64,000 nucleotides of DNA from Neptunomonas japonica DSM 18939 (GTDB lineage: Bacteria; Pseudomonadota; Gammaproteobacteria; Pseudomonadales; Balneatricaceae), in contig NZ_KE383917.1 of the NCBI RefSeq assembly GCF_000422765.1, forward strand, positions 1-64,000, given 5' to 3'. A program made the translations under genes and the position numbers. Below the pieces are notes generated by a model. The model saw only the letters and a list, made by a program, of their open reading frames with translations. It was not told where the DNA came from and did no database searches. Each line of letters opens with the position of its first letter. Position 1 is the first letter of the stretch. Of this stretch, positions 16,466-22,659 are shown piece by piece.

Positions 16466-16779
16466 TCGCCCCTGTATGTACCGCCATGCCTTTTTGAAGC
16501 GCCCGCATGAGGGTTAAACTCTGGCGCGGGCTTCTGGTTTGCTTCTAACGCTTTAATCTTTATCTGTAGCTGTTTTATCTGCTCCGTTAGCGCGTAGACC
16601 ATTAAAACAGGATCAACCGCCTCTACTGTGTTTTTATCCAGTAGACCAGAACCATTACATTTATAACAAGGGTTTTTGCTGCCAAACAAACCGCTAATAA
16701 CGCCCCCATGACATGCAGGGTTATCACAACGGATTAGATCAGGGATAACAACGGCTAAAGGTTTTGATTTTTCTTTCAT
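16462..16779 (-). CDS. Zinc-cluster phage protein (DnaJ-like CxxCxGxG)
   Basis: This 105-residue protein starts MKEKSKPLAVVIPDLIRCDN. Residues 18-45 carry a zinc-binding pattern (C-DNPA-C-HGG, then C-YK-C-NGSG) similar to the DnaJ-like finger in lambda Q. A short predicted coiled coil (TEQIKQLQIKIKALEANQ) follows. It is coupled to the RuvC-like gene upstream and the Q-like gene downstream by four-base overlaps. It might be an accessory of late gene control, but that is speculative. Confidence 0.6.
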   Translation of the reverse strand: MKEKSKPLAVVIPDLIRCDNPACHGGVISGLFGSKNPCYKCNGSGLLDKNTVEAVDPVLMVYALTEQIKQLQIKIKALEANQKPAPEFNPHAGASKRHGGTYRGD

Positions 16780-17231
16780 CTGCCAAGCTTCCTTGGAGGC
16801 TCTCCATACAGAGCCAGCAACCCAGCATCGCGCTTATCTTCATTAGTGCGACCAACCCAGCCCGTTAATTGGTTAAAGAATTCTGAATCCTTTTTAGCCC
16901 GCTTTAAGTGACCTTTTAGGGGCTTAACCAAGATGTAATCAGCATCACTATCACGTAGGTAATTAGCCAATAAGCGCCCAATAGCTTTAACCTGACCAAC
17001 GTTCTGAGCAATCTTCCTCATGCCGGCTTGCGTTGTTCCAGGACGGTAGTACGTGGCTTTGTCGTGCTCTACATCTTCAACAACAAATCTAGCCACTCTA
17101 ATATGCTCGTTAATGAAAGTTATCAACTCAAAGAATGACATAGCATCGAGCGCAACTATCTTGTTATCCAAGACAGTTGCTACACCGCTTTTTTCTAAAT
17201 CAGGATCAATACCAATAATGAATTCTTTCAA
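16776..17231 (-). CDS. RuvC-like Holliday-junction resolvase
   Basis: This 151-residue protein has an RNase H/RuvC fold pattern: IIGIDPDLEKSGVA with catalytic Asp9, FVVEDVEH with Glu52, and a C-terminal acidic motif NEDKRDAGLLAL with Asp135 and neighbours. A middle helix contains KIAQNVGQVKAIGRLL. Lambdoid phages often carry a RuvC- or Rap/RusA-type resolvase in this ninR-like region to process recombination or branched packaging substrates. All candidate metal ligands are present, so activity is plausible. Confidence 0.8.
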   Translation of the reverse strand: MKEFIIGIDPDLEKSGVATVLDNKIVALDAMSFFELITFINEHIRVARFVVEDVEHDKATYYRPGTTQAGMRKIAQNVGQVKAIGRLLANYLRDSDADYILVKPLKGHLKRAKKDSEFFNQLTGWVGRTNEDKRDAGLLALYGEPPRKLGR

Positions 17232-17512
17232 TGCTGTATCTCCCGAATAATTGCCGGACCGCCGTATTGGTGTTGATGCTTAATCCTATGGACGCACTCG
17301 GGGCAGAAATGCCCATGCTCGGTATAGTGAGTTGCTAACCTCGTCGAGTGTCCTGGTGCTTTGCATCGCTGGCGACCATCTGAAACAGGGAGTATTTCAA
17401 CCTCCATTGACGCTTTTAATGCTTGAAAAGCGCAAGCCACCGCTTTGATCGATTTATTAAAATCTGCTGCGCTCGCTGTAATGTTAAAACCCTTCAGCTC
17501 TCTCTTGCTCAT
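17228..17512 (-). CDS. Unrecognised Cys/His-rich protein of ninR-like region
   Basis: This 94-residue protein starts MSKRELKGFNITASAADFNK. The C-terminal half has C-KAPGH, HYTEHGHFCPECVHRIKHQH, which could bind zinc. It overlaps its neighbours by four bases on both sides, so it is clearly part of the coupled operon. No family is recognised. Confidence 0.55.
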   Translation of the reverse strand: MSKRELKGFNITASAADFNKSIKAVACAFQALKASMEVEILPVSDGRQRCKAPGHSTRLATHYTEHGHFCPECVHRIKHQHQYGGPAIIREIQH

Positions 17513-17787
17513 ACCTCCACCCCTTCACTAATTGCTTGCGCTAAGGTACGGGCGACATATTCCCATTGGTCGGGCCATAGCTCAGGATTTCGGTGCATTT
17601 CAGCATGGCAATTTCGACACATAGGCATAACGAAGTTGTCGGGAGCTGTCATTGATCCCCCACTAAGGTGGCCGACACCTTTTATATGGTGAGGATCGTC
17701 CGCATTACCGAAACACATGCAGCAAGGAAGAGACTTAACCCACTTTAGATACTTAGGGCTTCTGAATGCCTTCTGTTTAGCTGCCAT
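17509..17787 (-). CDS. HNH nuclease-like protein (DUF968/Ref type)
   Basis: This 92-residue protein starts MAAKQKAFRSPKYLKWVKSL. The core PCCMCFGNADDPHHIKG, the APDNFVMPMC block and RNCHAEMHRNPELW carry the two CxxC-like pairs and the HH...N...H of an HNH fold, similar to DUF968 and Ref-type recombination nucleases common in ninR regions. It is coupled to the neighbouring genes by short overlaps. Confidence 0.75.
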   Translation of the reverse strand: MAAKQKAFRSPKYLKWVKSLPCCMCFGNADDPHHIKGVGHLSGGSMTAPDNFVMPMCRNCHAEMHRNPELWPDQWEYVARTLAQAISEGVEV

Positions 17788-18007
17788 TGTTTGCCTCAGC
17801 CGCTATGCGCTCTAAAACTTCCTTAATCTGCTGGTGGTCTTTATGGTCACCAGAACGGCACCCATCAACAACTTGACGGCCTATATGGACAACGAGCGGG
17901 CCATCTTTTAGCCCTAGCTCCATCTGGCGCCTGACCTTATTCAGAACAGCAGGAATATCGCGCTGCGTTGTCAGTACGTATTCAACGACCTTTTCAGGAT
18001 CTTTCAT
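17777..18007 (-). CDS. Unrecognised small protein of ninR-like region
   Basis: The ATG at 18005-18007 gives 76 residues (MKDPEKVVEYVLTTQRDIPA). A TTG one codon upstream is also possible. The protein is charged and mostly helical, with no clear motif. Its start overlaps a TGA (18007-18009) that closes the alternative C-terminal frame of the preceding gene, as TGATG, which is typical of coupled genes. Confidence 0.6.
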   Translation of the reverse strand: MKDPEKVVEYVLTTQRDIPAVLNKVRRQMELGLKDGPLVVHIGRQVVDGCRSGDHKDHQQIKEVLERIAAEANNGS

Positions 18008-18524
18008 CAAACACAGCTCCGTTCTGATTTTTCTCGCGCTGCCGCTCGCTTTAACTTTTGTAGTGACATGGTTGATTTAACCCACTCATAACCGTCATGA
18101 CGGAAAACGCCGCGTTCTGTGGTTTTGTAATAGAGTGAACTAACACGCTGCTGCGCATCGCGTGGGCGGGACTGACAACTTTAGGCGGTGCAGTAATAAC
18201 CGGCGTAATTACGGGCTTTTTCATCTTGTAGTTGTTGTTTCCTGTCATGTGTTTACCACGGCATATGTTGTTGCAGAATTTTCTTACTTTGAAATTTCCA
18301 GAGGGCTCATCGCTCCGCCTGACCAAAGGTTTGTCGCATTGCTCACACGACTTTTCACTCTCATTCTTGCTCTTTAGTAGACCTGTGCATTTTCGGTCAC
18401 AGGTTTTACGGGCTTTAAACATAGCTAGCGCTTCTAGCCTGCCGCCGTTGTACGTTTTACGGGCCAGCGGGGTTCCGCAGCATCCACAAAATCGAGTGAT
18501 TGAGTTAGGAGTAGTGCTATTCAT
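18007..18524 (-). pseudogene. Double zinc-cluster phage protein, probably frameshifted near its C-terminus
   Basis: As read, the frame from 18524 stops at 18051 with 157 residues. It carries two similar zinc-type modules (CGCCGTPLARKT with CDRKC, then CEQCDKPLVRRS with CNNIC). After about residue 115 its codons look out of frame. A second frame, shifted by -1, is open from about 18180 and encodes SSLYYKTTERGVFRHDGYEW, then VKSTMSLQKLKRAAAREK. It stops at TGA 18007-18009, overlapping the next start as TGATG. That frame has no start codon near its beginning. The simplest reading is a one-base indel, real or from assembly, between about 18150 and 18200. Confidence 0.6.
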
Positions 18525-18661
18525 AATGTTTGCTCCATCATCTTTTTGATTGCATAGTTCGCTATTACTATTGCGTGCATCATCTCGATGATTTCCTTGC
18601 GACTCATTGGCGCAGAAGGCAGCAAAACAACGGCTTCTAGTCCAGGCTTATAGGCGGTCAT
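18521..18661 (-). CDS. 46-residue phage protein
   Basis: A short frame of 46 codons (MTAYKPGLEAVVLLPSAPMS onward) fills the gap between two operon genes. Its start overlaps the stop of the 18658-18864 gene (ATGA), and its own stop overlaps the ATG of the zinc-cluster gene (ATGA). This double coupling argues that it is translated. The sequence ends in a Met-rich helix (EIIEMMHAIVIANYAIKKMM). Function unknown. Confidence 0.65.
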   Translation of the reverse strand: MTAYKPGLEAVVLLPSAPMSRKEIIEMMHAIVIANYAIKKMMEQTL

Positions 18662-18864
18662 GATTTCAAAGCCTCTTCTTTCTCCGCTTTGGCGGCGAGC
18701 TCGCCCATGATTTGGATGCTTTGATTAATCAGCGCTAATTTGTGGGCTGGGCCTTTAACTGGCATAGCAACAAAATCTACACCCAGATCAGCAGTTGTAA
18801 GAGTCTCTTTCTTAGGACGATCAGGATTGCTTATGCTGAATCGGACACGCTCTTGAGTACTCAC
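18658..18864 (-). CDS. Unrecognised small phage protein
   Basis: This 68-residue protein starts MSTQERVRFSISNPDRPKKE. It follows the replication gene with a four-base overlap. The N-terminal half is basic and polar, and the C-terminal half is a helix (LALINQSIQIMGELAAKAEK). Its position directly after the replication initiator is where lambda carries P or ren, but no similarity is visible. Confidence 0.58.
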   Translation of the reverse strand: MSTQERVRFSISNPDRPKKETLTTADLGVDFVAMPVKGPAHKLALINQSIQIMGELAAKAEKEEALKS

Positions 18865-19787
18865 CAGTCTGTATCCCCTAAGTTCATGACCGCCGCCGAC
18901 ACTTCAGCCCGCTTGTTTTTAGGGCTTAGCACCTGTTCTGAGCGCTTATCCTGCAAATACTTGAGCTGCTTAATAAATCGCTGCTCCCACTGGGCCTGAG
19001 TAAACTCTTTGCCCGAGGCCAGCCAATGAGAAACAAACTCTCTCAACGCATCTTCACGATCCATATCATCAAACTTGGAAAGATTGACGCGATTTAAGCG
19101 GCATTGCTCAGTCAGGTTTTTGATGTCTGGTTGCCAGTCGGCATGCAATGGGAAAAAGCGTTGTTGATCAGTGAGCGAGGTGTTAAATAAATCTGGTGGT
19201 GCGATTTGTGGAATAGATCCTAAAACAGGGGCCATCTCGCCTGCTGTGATGTGTGTTGTTTTCTCTGTTGTATTCTCTGTTAACATACCGTCATTTTGAT
19301 GTGATCTGATACCGTCATTTTGACATTCAGAATCCGTCAAACTGCCACTCCCCATACCGTCAATTTGAGGTAATGGGCCACCACTGGAGCGGGTTGTTTC
19401 TGGTGTATCCATACCATCATTTTGACGGTATGGGTTGCTGTTGGCCTCTAGCTCTATTTTGGCTAAATTTTCATAATTAGGGGTGTAGTAAATGGTTTGA
19501 TCAAAACTTGTACGATTGAAATGCTTTGCCAGCTTTTCAGCCTTTATTAAACCCTGTGCTTTTAATGACTTAATAGCCCTCTCAAGCGTGCTTTTCGACC
19601 AAAACCTAAAGGTGCTTTGCCACTCTTCCATTGTGCGATAAAACCACTTATGACCCTTATGTTCCTTATCAGATACGTTAGCCCAAAAATGTACCTGCTG
19701 AAGTACCATAGCTTCGTTTAAGCCAATAGCAGCAGCCAAAGAAGGCAACACAATCAAAGGGTGTTCATTGACTAGCAAGCGACTCAT
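18861..19787 (-). CDS. Replication initiator: winged helix plus DnaT-like domain
   Basis: This 308-residue protein combines an N-terminal winged-helix DNA-binding region (about 10-110: LNEAMVLQQVHFWANVS, then KSTLERAIKSLKAQGLIKAE) with a C-terminal DnaT-like domain (about 215-280: FPLHADWQPDI, then REDALREFVSHWLASGKEFT). Such proteins act like lambda O plus part of P, binding the phage origin and loading host DnaB. The linker (about 130-180) is low in complexity because its DNA carries repeated iterons at 19285-19425. It is the second protein gene after cro in the rightward operon. Confidence 0.82.
   Translation of the reverse strand: MSRLLVNEHPLIVLPSLAAAIGLNEAMVLQQVHFWANVSDKEHKGHKWFYRTMEEWQSTFRFWSKSTLERAIKSLKAQGLIKAEKLAKHFNRTSFDQTIYYTPNYENLAKIELEANSNPYRQNDGMDTPETTRSSGGPLPQIDGMGSGSLTDSECQNDGIRSHQNDGMLTENTTEKTTHITAGEMAPVLGSIPQIAPPDLFNTSLTDQQRFFPLHADWQPDIKNLTEQCRLNRVNLSKFDDMDREDALREFVSHWLASGKEFTQAQWEQRFIKQLKYLQDKRSEQVLSPKNKRAEVSAAVMNLGDTDW
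19285..19425. repeat. Iteron array: candidate phage replication origin
   Basis: Four copies of ATACCRTCAWTTTGA lie on the plus strand at 19285-19299, 19309-19323, 19354-19368 and 19411-19425, with a degenerate copy near 19331-19344. The first four, counting the degenerate one, are spaced 22-24 bases apart, close to two helical turns. The last is followed by CGGTAT, which gives it dyad symmetry. Placement inside the initiator gene repeats the lambda ori design. AT-rich sequence lies next to it at about 19440-19500. Confidence 0.75.
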
Positions 19788-19828
19788 ACGCTGGAACCTG
19801 TATTGCTTTTAATCGGTGTCTGTTTCAT
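19784..19828 (-). CDS. Possible 14-codon leader peptide before replication gene
   Basis: A frame of 14 codons (MKQTPIKSNTGSSV) has a good ribosome site (CGAGGTAATT then ATG), and its TGA overlaps the ATG of the replication initiator. The initiator has no strong ribosome site of its own, so this leader may serve to couple its translation. The call rests only on spacing and overlap. Confidence 0.38.
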   Translation of the reverse strand: MKQTPIKSNTGSSV

Positions 19829-19852
19829 AATTACCTCGACTTTTGAGTTACT

Positions 19853-19889
19853 AGCCCCGGCGTCCTCCACAGATATCGGGGCTTTTTAT
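19853..19889 (+). terminator. Hairpin with T tract, plus-strand orientation
   Basis: AGCCCCG and CGGGGCT pair across a 17-base loop and are followed by TTTTTATT on the plus strand. All nearby genes read on the minus strand, so it would stop antisense transcription into the cro region. It could also act as a structural element in the leader of the replication gene. Confidence 0.45.
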
Positions 19890-19896
19890 TGCCTGC

Positions 19897-20109
19897 TTAT
19901 AAATCGTGACATGTCACGTTTGGTTTAACTTGTATCTTCTTAGGCGACGTTCCAACCCAGTAAGACTGAGAAGCGCCGCACTTTGGGCATCTTGTTCTCA
20001 TAATGCTCATGTGATGATCAAACCCAACAAACTCATCATCATGAATGCAAAATAACTGCTTGATAAACTGCGCTGCTTTTAAAGTGTGCTGCTTAATTCG
20101 ATCAATCAT
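19897..20109 (-). CDS. Unrecognised small protein between cro and replication gene
   Basis: This 70-residue protein starts MIDRIKQHTLKAAQFIKQLF. It contains a C-terminal CPKCGASQSYWVG knuckle and an earlier CIHDDEF, possibly a zinc ribbon. It lies in the cII-equivalent slot of the lambdoid map but has no cII-like helix-turn-helix that I can see. It is preceded by an ACGAGGT ribosome site. Confidence 0.6.
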   Translation of the reverse strand: MIDRIKQHTLKAAQFIKQLFCIHDDEFVGFDHHMSIMRTRCPKCGASQSYWVGTSPKKIQVKPNVTCHDL

Positions 20110-20167
20110 CCCGATACCTCGTTAGCTGTTATGAACAACTTTTTAAAAACCACTCATTGAATGATCT

Positions 20168-20192
20168 TTAAAAAAAGCCGGTAAGAACCGGC
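20168..20192 (-). terminator. Intrinsic terminator after cro (tR1-like)
   Basis: On the minus strand the stem GCCGGT / ACCGGC with a four- to five-base loop is followed by seven T. It lies about 85 bases after the cro stop and before the replication operon, the same place as lambda tR1. Rightward early transcription must read through it, which implies some antitermination or leakiness. Confidence 0.8.
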
Positions 20193-20274
20193 AAACGCCA
20201 AGGGTCACGCTGTACTGTATAAATTCACATGAAACACGTTGTATAAAAAAACGATTGAAAATATGGATAATGGG

Positions 20275-20511
20275 TTATGTGGCTTGGGGTAGTGGTTTAG
20301 GAAATGCTTTTGGGTTGATCTGATTAGGATCAGTGCTGAAAGAGCCCATTTCGCAGAGCGTGTACAGGTTGTCACTCGGAACGCGTCCAACCTGCCACCA
20401 TTTGCGGACTGAGCGAGCACCGACATTAAAGCGAGCTGCAACAGCATCAACGCCGCCAGCATCGGTAATAGCTTTCTTAATCAATGTCTGTATTGCTTTG
20501 CTGTTATTCAT
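20275..20511 (-). CDS. cro: Cro-like repressor
   Basis: This 78-residue protein starts MNNSKAIQTLIKKAITDAGG. It has one helix-turn-helix (GVDAVAARFNVGARSVRKWW, then QVGRVPSDNL) of the YdaS/Cro type. It is the first gene of the rightward operon, divergent from cI across an operator region with three AGAAC-N5-GTTCY-like sites, and is followed by a tR1-like terminator. It should oppose CI at the same operators. The ribosome site is GGGG six bases before the ATG. Confidence 0.85.
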   Translation of the reverse strand: MNNSKAIQTLIKKAITDAGGVDAVAARFNVGARSVRKWWQVGRVPSDNLYTLCEMGSFSTDPNQINPKAFPKPLPQAT

Positions 20512-20536
20512 AACTACCCCTGATTATTCAGAAAAT

Positions 20537-20565
20537 ATATTAGAACCAATAGTTCCAATTGTAAA
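20537..20565 (-). promoter_or_regulatory. PR: early promoter for cro and replication
   Basis: On the minus strand TTTACA (20560-20565), a 17-base spacer and TAATAT (20537-20542) form a near-consensus promoter. The spacer holds the operator dyad GGAAC-N5-GTTCT (20542-20556), so a bound repressor would block polymerase. The cro ATG lies about 25 bases beyond the -10. Confidence 0.85.
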
Positions 20566-20612
20566 GAACTGATACTTCCATTAATTTGCTAGAAAATAGA
20601 ACCTCAAGTTCT
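20542..20612. promoter_or_regulatory. OR: three repressor operators between cro and cI
   Basis: Three 15-base dyads of the form AGAAC-N5-GTTCY lie at 20542-20556 (AGAAC CAATA GTTCC), 20565-20579 (AGAAC TGATA CTTCC, one weak half) and 20598-20612 (AGAAC CTCAA GTTCT). The first sits in the PR spacer, the second in the PRM spacer, and the third in the cI leader. The same dyad occurs three times again at OL, 2 kb away, which supports recognition by the prophage repressor. Confidence 0.85.
20559..20587 (+). promoter_or_regulatory. PRM: promoter for cI
   Basis: TTGTAA (20559-20564), a 17-base spacer and TAATTT (20582-20587) precede cI. The -35 overlaps the PR -35 on the opposite strand, so the two promoters are mutually exclusive. 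The middle operator fills the spacer exactly. The predicted start point near 20594 leaves a leader of about 30 bases that contains the third operator. Confidence 0.78.
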
Positions 20613-20624
20613 AACCGGTGTCTG

Positions 20625-21407
20625 ATGACAATGAACTCAAGCTTAGAAAAAGCCGCATTCGGCAAAAGAATGAGCGCCCTACTTATTGAAAATGGTTTTT
20701 CAAAGCCTGGTCGTGGCAAAAATAAAGGCGAGACGATGCCGGATCACAACGCATTCGCGGTTGCGTATGTAAAAAAGGCAAACGAGTCCCTTAATTACAA
20801 GTCAGTTGAAAAGTGGTGTAAGGGAGAGTCTTTTTGTGAAACAAAGAGGTTTCCTGTGATTTGCGAACTTCTAGATGTTAATCAAGAATGGTTGGCAACA
20901 GGCAGAGGTGAGGCTAGATACTCTGATGACTCAGAAGGCGGGGCTCATGAAGATCCACAGCTCTACAGCCCTTATTCTAAATTTATAAAAATCCCTATCA
21001 TTGAGGCATCTTTGGCTGCGGGTGCTGGATCATACGCAACAGAAGATGTAATAAGTGAATATATGGAAATAGGTCGCGATAGACTGGAAAAGTACCAAAT
21101 CAACGAGAACACAGCAACAATCGCTCCGATTCGAGGAGAGTCGATGGAGCCAACGTTAATTTCAGGCGACTTATTACTAGTCAATACGTCGGTTCGCAAG
21201 CCTATAAGTGGTAAAATATTTGCGTTCGATTTTGATGGTGATCTTAGAATAAAGCGCTTTAATAAGCGCTTAGATGGATCGTGGCTTATCAGTAGTGATA
21301 ATGAAGATAAAAACCTATATCGTGACGAAGTTGTTTCGGCACACAACATCAACCAACTTAGAATTATTGGGCAGGCTGCTTTTGTGGTTGAGAGAAGCTT
21401 GCTATAA
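20625..21407 (+). CDS. cI: CI-like repressor with S24 autoprotease domain
   Basis: With the start at 20625 (MTMNSSLEKAAFGKRMSALL) the product is 260 residues. An ATG two codons later is also possible. The N-terminal domain has a helix-turn-helix (about 45-75: NYKSVEKWCKGESFCETKRF). An Ala-Gly cleavage site lies in SLAAGAG near residue 132. The C-terminal LexA/S24 domain shows RGESMEPTL with the nucleophilic Ser at about 173 and LRIKRF with the Lys general base 37 residues on. It should hold the lysogenic state and be inactivated by RecA-stimulated self-cleavage on DNA damage. No strong ribosome site is visible. Confidence 0.93.
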   Translation: MTMNSSLEKAAFGKRMSALLIENGFSKPGRGKNKGETMPDHNAFAVAYVKKANESLNYKSVEKWCKGESFCETKRFPVICELLDVNQEWLATGRGEARYSDDSEGGAHEDPQLYSPYSKFIKIPIIEASLAAGAGSYATEDVISEYMEIGRDRLEKYQINENTATIAPIRGESMEPTLISGDLLLVNTSVRKPISGKIFAFDFDGDLRIKRFNKRLDGSWLISSDNEDKNLYRDEVVSAHNINQLRIIGQAAFVVERSLL

Positions 21408-21420
21408 ACGAGAGAGAGAA

Positions 21421-21846
21421 ATGAAAAAAGGGATTTTAATATTTGCGGCCGCTTTTACCTTGCTTTCTGGTTGCACTCCAAACGTAACAAAAGAGCAGCT
21501 TGAAAACGCATCCTACGGACATCCGCCTACTGCCTACAAAGCAACCATTAATGACTATCTAGATGGCTCATTAAAAGACCCTGAATCAAAGCGGGTAAAA
21601 TACGCGGGCGAGCCTAAAAAAGGCCACTGGTACTATTCTGGCGATAAATTCGGCTACTTCGTATGCGCAACTGTAAATGCGAAAAACAGCTACGGCGGTT
21701 ATGCAGGAAAAAGCGCTTATTTCTTTGGCTTTCAAGACAACCAAATGCAGGCAGTATTCAGCGATGATGAGTATTTGAGCACACAATATATCAATTGTAT
21801 GTGTGCGCAAAAACCAATTAATTCGATTACCCTGAGTTGCAAATAG
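21421..21846 (+). CDS. Prophage lipoprotein downstream of cI (possible lysogenic-conversion gene)
   Basis: The start at 21421 follows GAGAGAGA, 13 bases after cI, giving 141 residues. The leader MKKGILIFAAAFTLLSGCTP is a signal peptide with lipobox LLSGC. The mature protein has a compact motif set (YLDGSLKDPESKRVKY, then GYFVCATVNAKNSYGGYAGK) seen in uncharacterised bacterial lipoproteins. As part of the cI transcript it should be made in the lysogen. Known proteins in that slot (lambda Rex, phage Cor and Llp) exclude other phages, so a surface-exclusion role is a reasonable guess only. Confidence 0.75.
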   Translation: MKKGILIFAAAFTLLSGCTPNVTKEQLENASYGHPPTAYKATINDYLDGSLKDPESKRVKYAGEPKKGHWYYSGDKFGYFVCATVNAKNSYGGYAGKSAYFFGFQDNQMQAVFSDDEYLSTQYINCMCAQKPINSITLSCK

Positions 21847-21851
21847 GCGCT

Positions 21852-22514
21852 TCAGCTAGATAGCAGTTCAGCCCAGTTCTTTTCACTAATAATTTTTATA
21901 GGGTGGCCAGCTTCTCGCATGGCCACTGCTTTTTCTATCTTTCGGCCCGATGATGTGCTTGCCCAATCCCTGCTGCCAAGATCGCCAATGATCAAATAAT
22001 TGGTCTTTTTAGTTGGACTTTTCGCGCACGATCCACCACCAGAAATAACCATTGCCTCGCACTCTGTTCTAGTCCCTGATGCAAACTTCCCCGTCAAAAC
22101 AAAGGCCGCGCCTTCAGTCTTAATCTCATCTATTTCTATGACTGGCAAGCTGGTACTTATTGAGTCCGTCAGCACCTCTCCGGTACTTGTATCGATACAT
22201 TCTTGCTTTTGCTTATCCCCTACAGCATCACGCAACAGCTTTAGTAAAGCCGCGGCGTTTTCTTGATTAAGCCCACCGTTAGAAAGGGTTTCTGTAAGCT
22301 GCTTATAAATAACATTCGCCGGCCAATGCTGAGTAAGCTCAGGGTTGGTGTTCAGCCATAGTAAAAGATTTTCGGCTTCAGCTTGATTTACTTCACCATC
22401 AAAGATAATCCCGCGACATATGCCGTACAGCTCATTTTTTTCGCGAGTCATGCGTTTAGCGGCGTGCAACCGAGCGGTTACAGACTGGCCATTAACATCG
22501 TTCCCTATCGTCAT
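21852..22514 (-). CDS. BRCT-domain protein in the prophage immunity region
   Basis: The start at 22514 (MTIGNDVNGQSVTARLHAAK) has AAAAGGGA eight bases upstream, giving 220 residues. The N-terminal half is helical with a possible TerB-like or helical-repeat character (LYGICRGIIFDGEVNQAEAE). The C-terminal 85 residues form a BRCT domain as in bacterial DNA ligase (GAAFVLTGKF, TRTECEAMVISGGGSCAKSP, TNYLIIGDLGS, GRKIEKAVAMREAGHPIKII). It is convergent with the lipoprotein and reads away from OL. Its own promoter overlaps an operator. The role is unknown. DNA-end binding or a defence or anti-defence activity are possibilities without direct evidence. Confidence 0.8.
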   Translation of the reverse strand: MTIGNDVNGQSVTARLHAAKRMTREKNELYGICRGIIFDGEVNQAEAENLLLWLNTNPELTQHWPANVIYKQLTETLSNGGLNQENAAALLKLLRDAVGDKQKQECIDTSTGEVLTDSISTSLPVIEIDEIKTEGAAFVLTGKFASGTRTECEAMVISGGGSCAKSPTKKTNYLIIGDLGSRDWASTSSGRKIEKAVAMREAGHPIKIISEKNWAELLSS

Positions 22515-22554
22515 TAATAAATCCCTTTTCAAAATACTTCGTTATCACTCACAA

Positions 22555-22582
22555 ACTATACTCCGCAAAAATAAAGAACCAA
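22555..22582 (-). promoter_or_regulatory. Promoter of the BRCT gene overlapping an OL operator
   Basis: On the minus strand TTGGTT (22577-22582), a 16-base spacer and TATAGT (22555-22560) precede the BRCT gene by about 40 bases. The -35 lies inside the operator at 22575-22589, so the prophage repressor could control this gene. Confidence 0.6.
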
Positions 22583-22654
22583 ATATTCCATTAAAGCTTT
22601 ACTAATGGAACTATCGGTTCTATTATTCACTCAACAAACAGAACAATTGGTTCC
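22575..22654. promoter_or_regulatory. OL: three repressor operators
   Basis: Dyads lie at 22575-22589 (AGAAC CAAAT ATTCC), 22607-22621 (GGAAC TATCG GTTCT) and 22640-22654 (AGAAC AATTG GTTCC), with 32-33 base periodicity. They share the half-sites of the OR operators. The middle one sits in the spacer of the PL promoter and the first overlaps the BRCT gene promoter. Confidence 0.85.
22598..22626 (+). promoter_or_regulatory. PL: early promoter for plus-strand operon
   Basis: TTTACT (22598-22603), a 17-base spacer and TATTAT (22621-22626) precede the first early gene at 22660. The spacer is filled by an operator, the same design as PR. The predicted start point is near 22633. Confidence 0.82.
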
Positions 22655-22659
22655 ATATC

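Noticed and set aside
20193-20274. A boxA/boxB-type nut site between cro and its terminator.
   Set aside because: No convincing boxA-like CGCTCTTTA plus hairpin could be found on the minus strand, so an N-like mechanism is not claimed.
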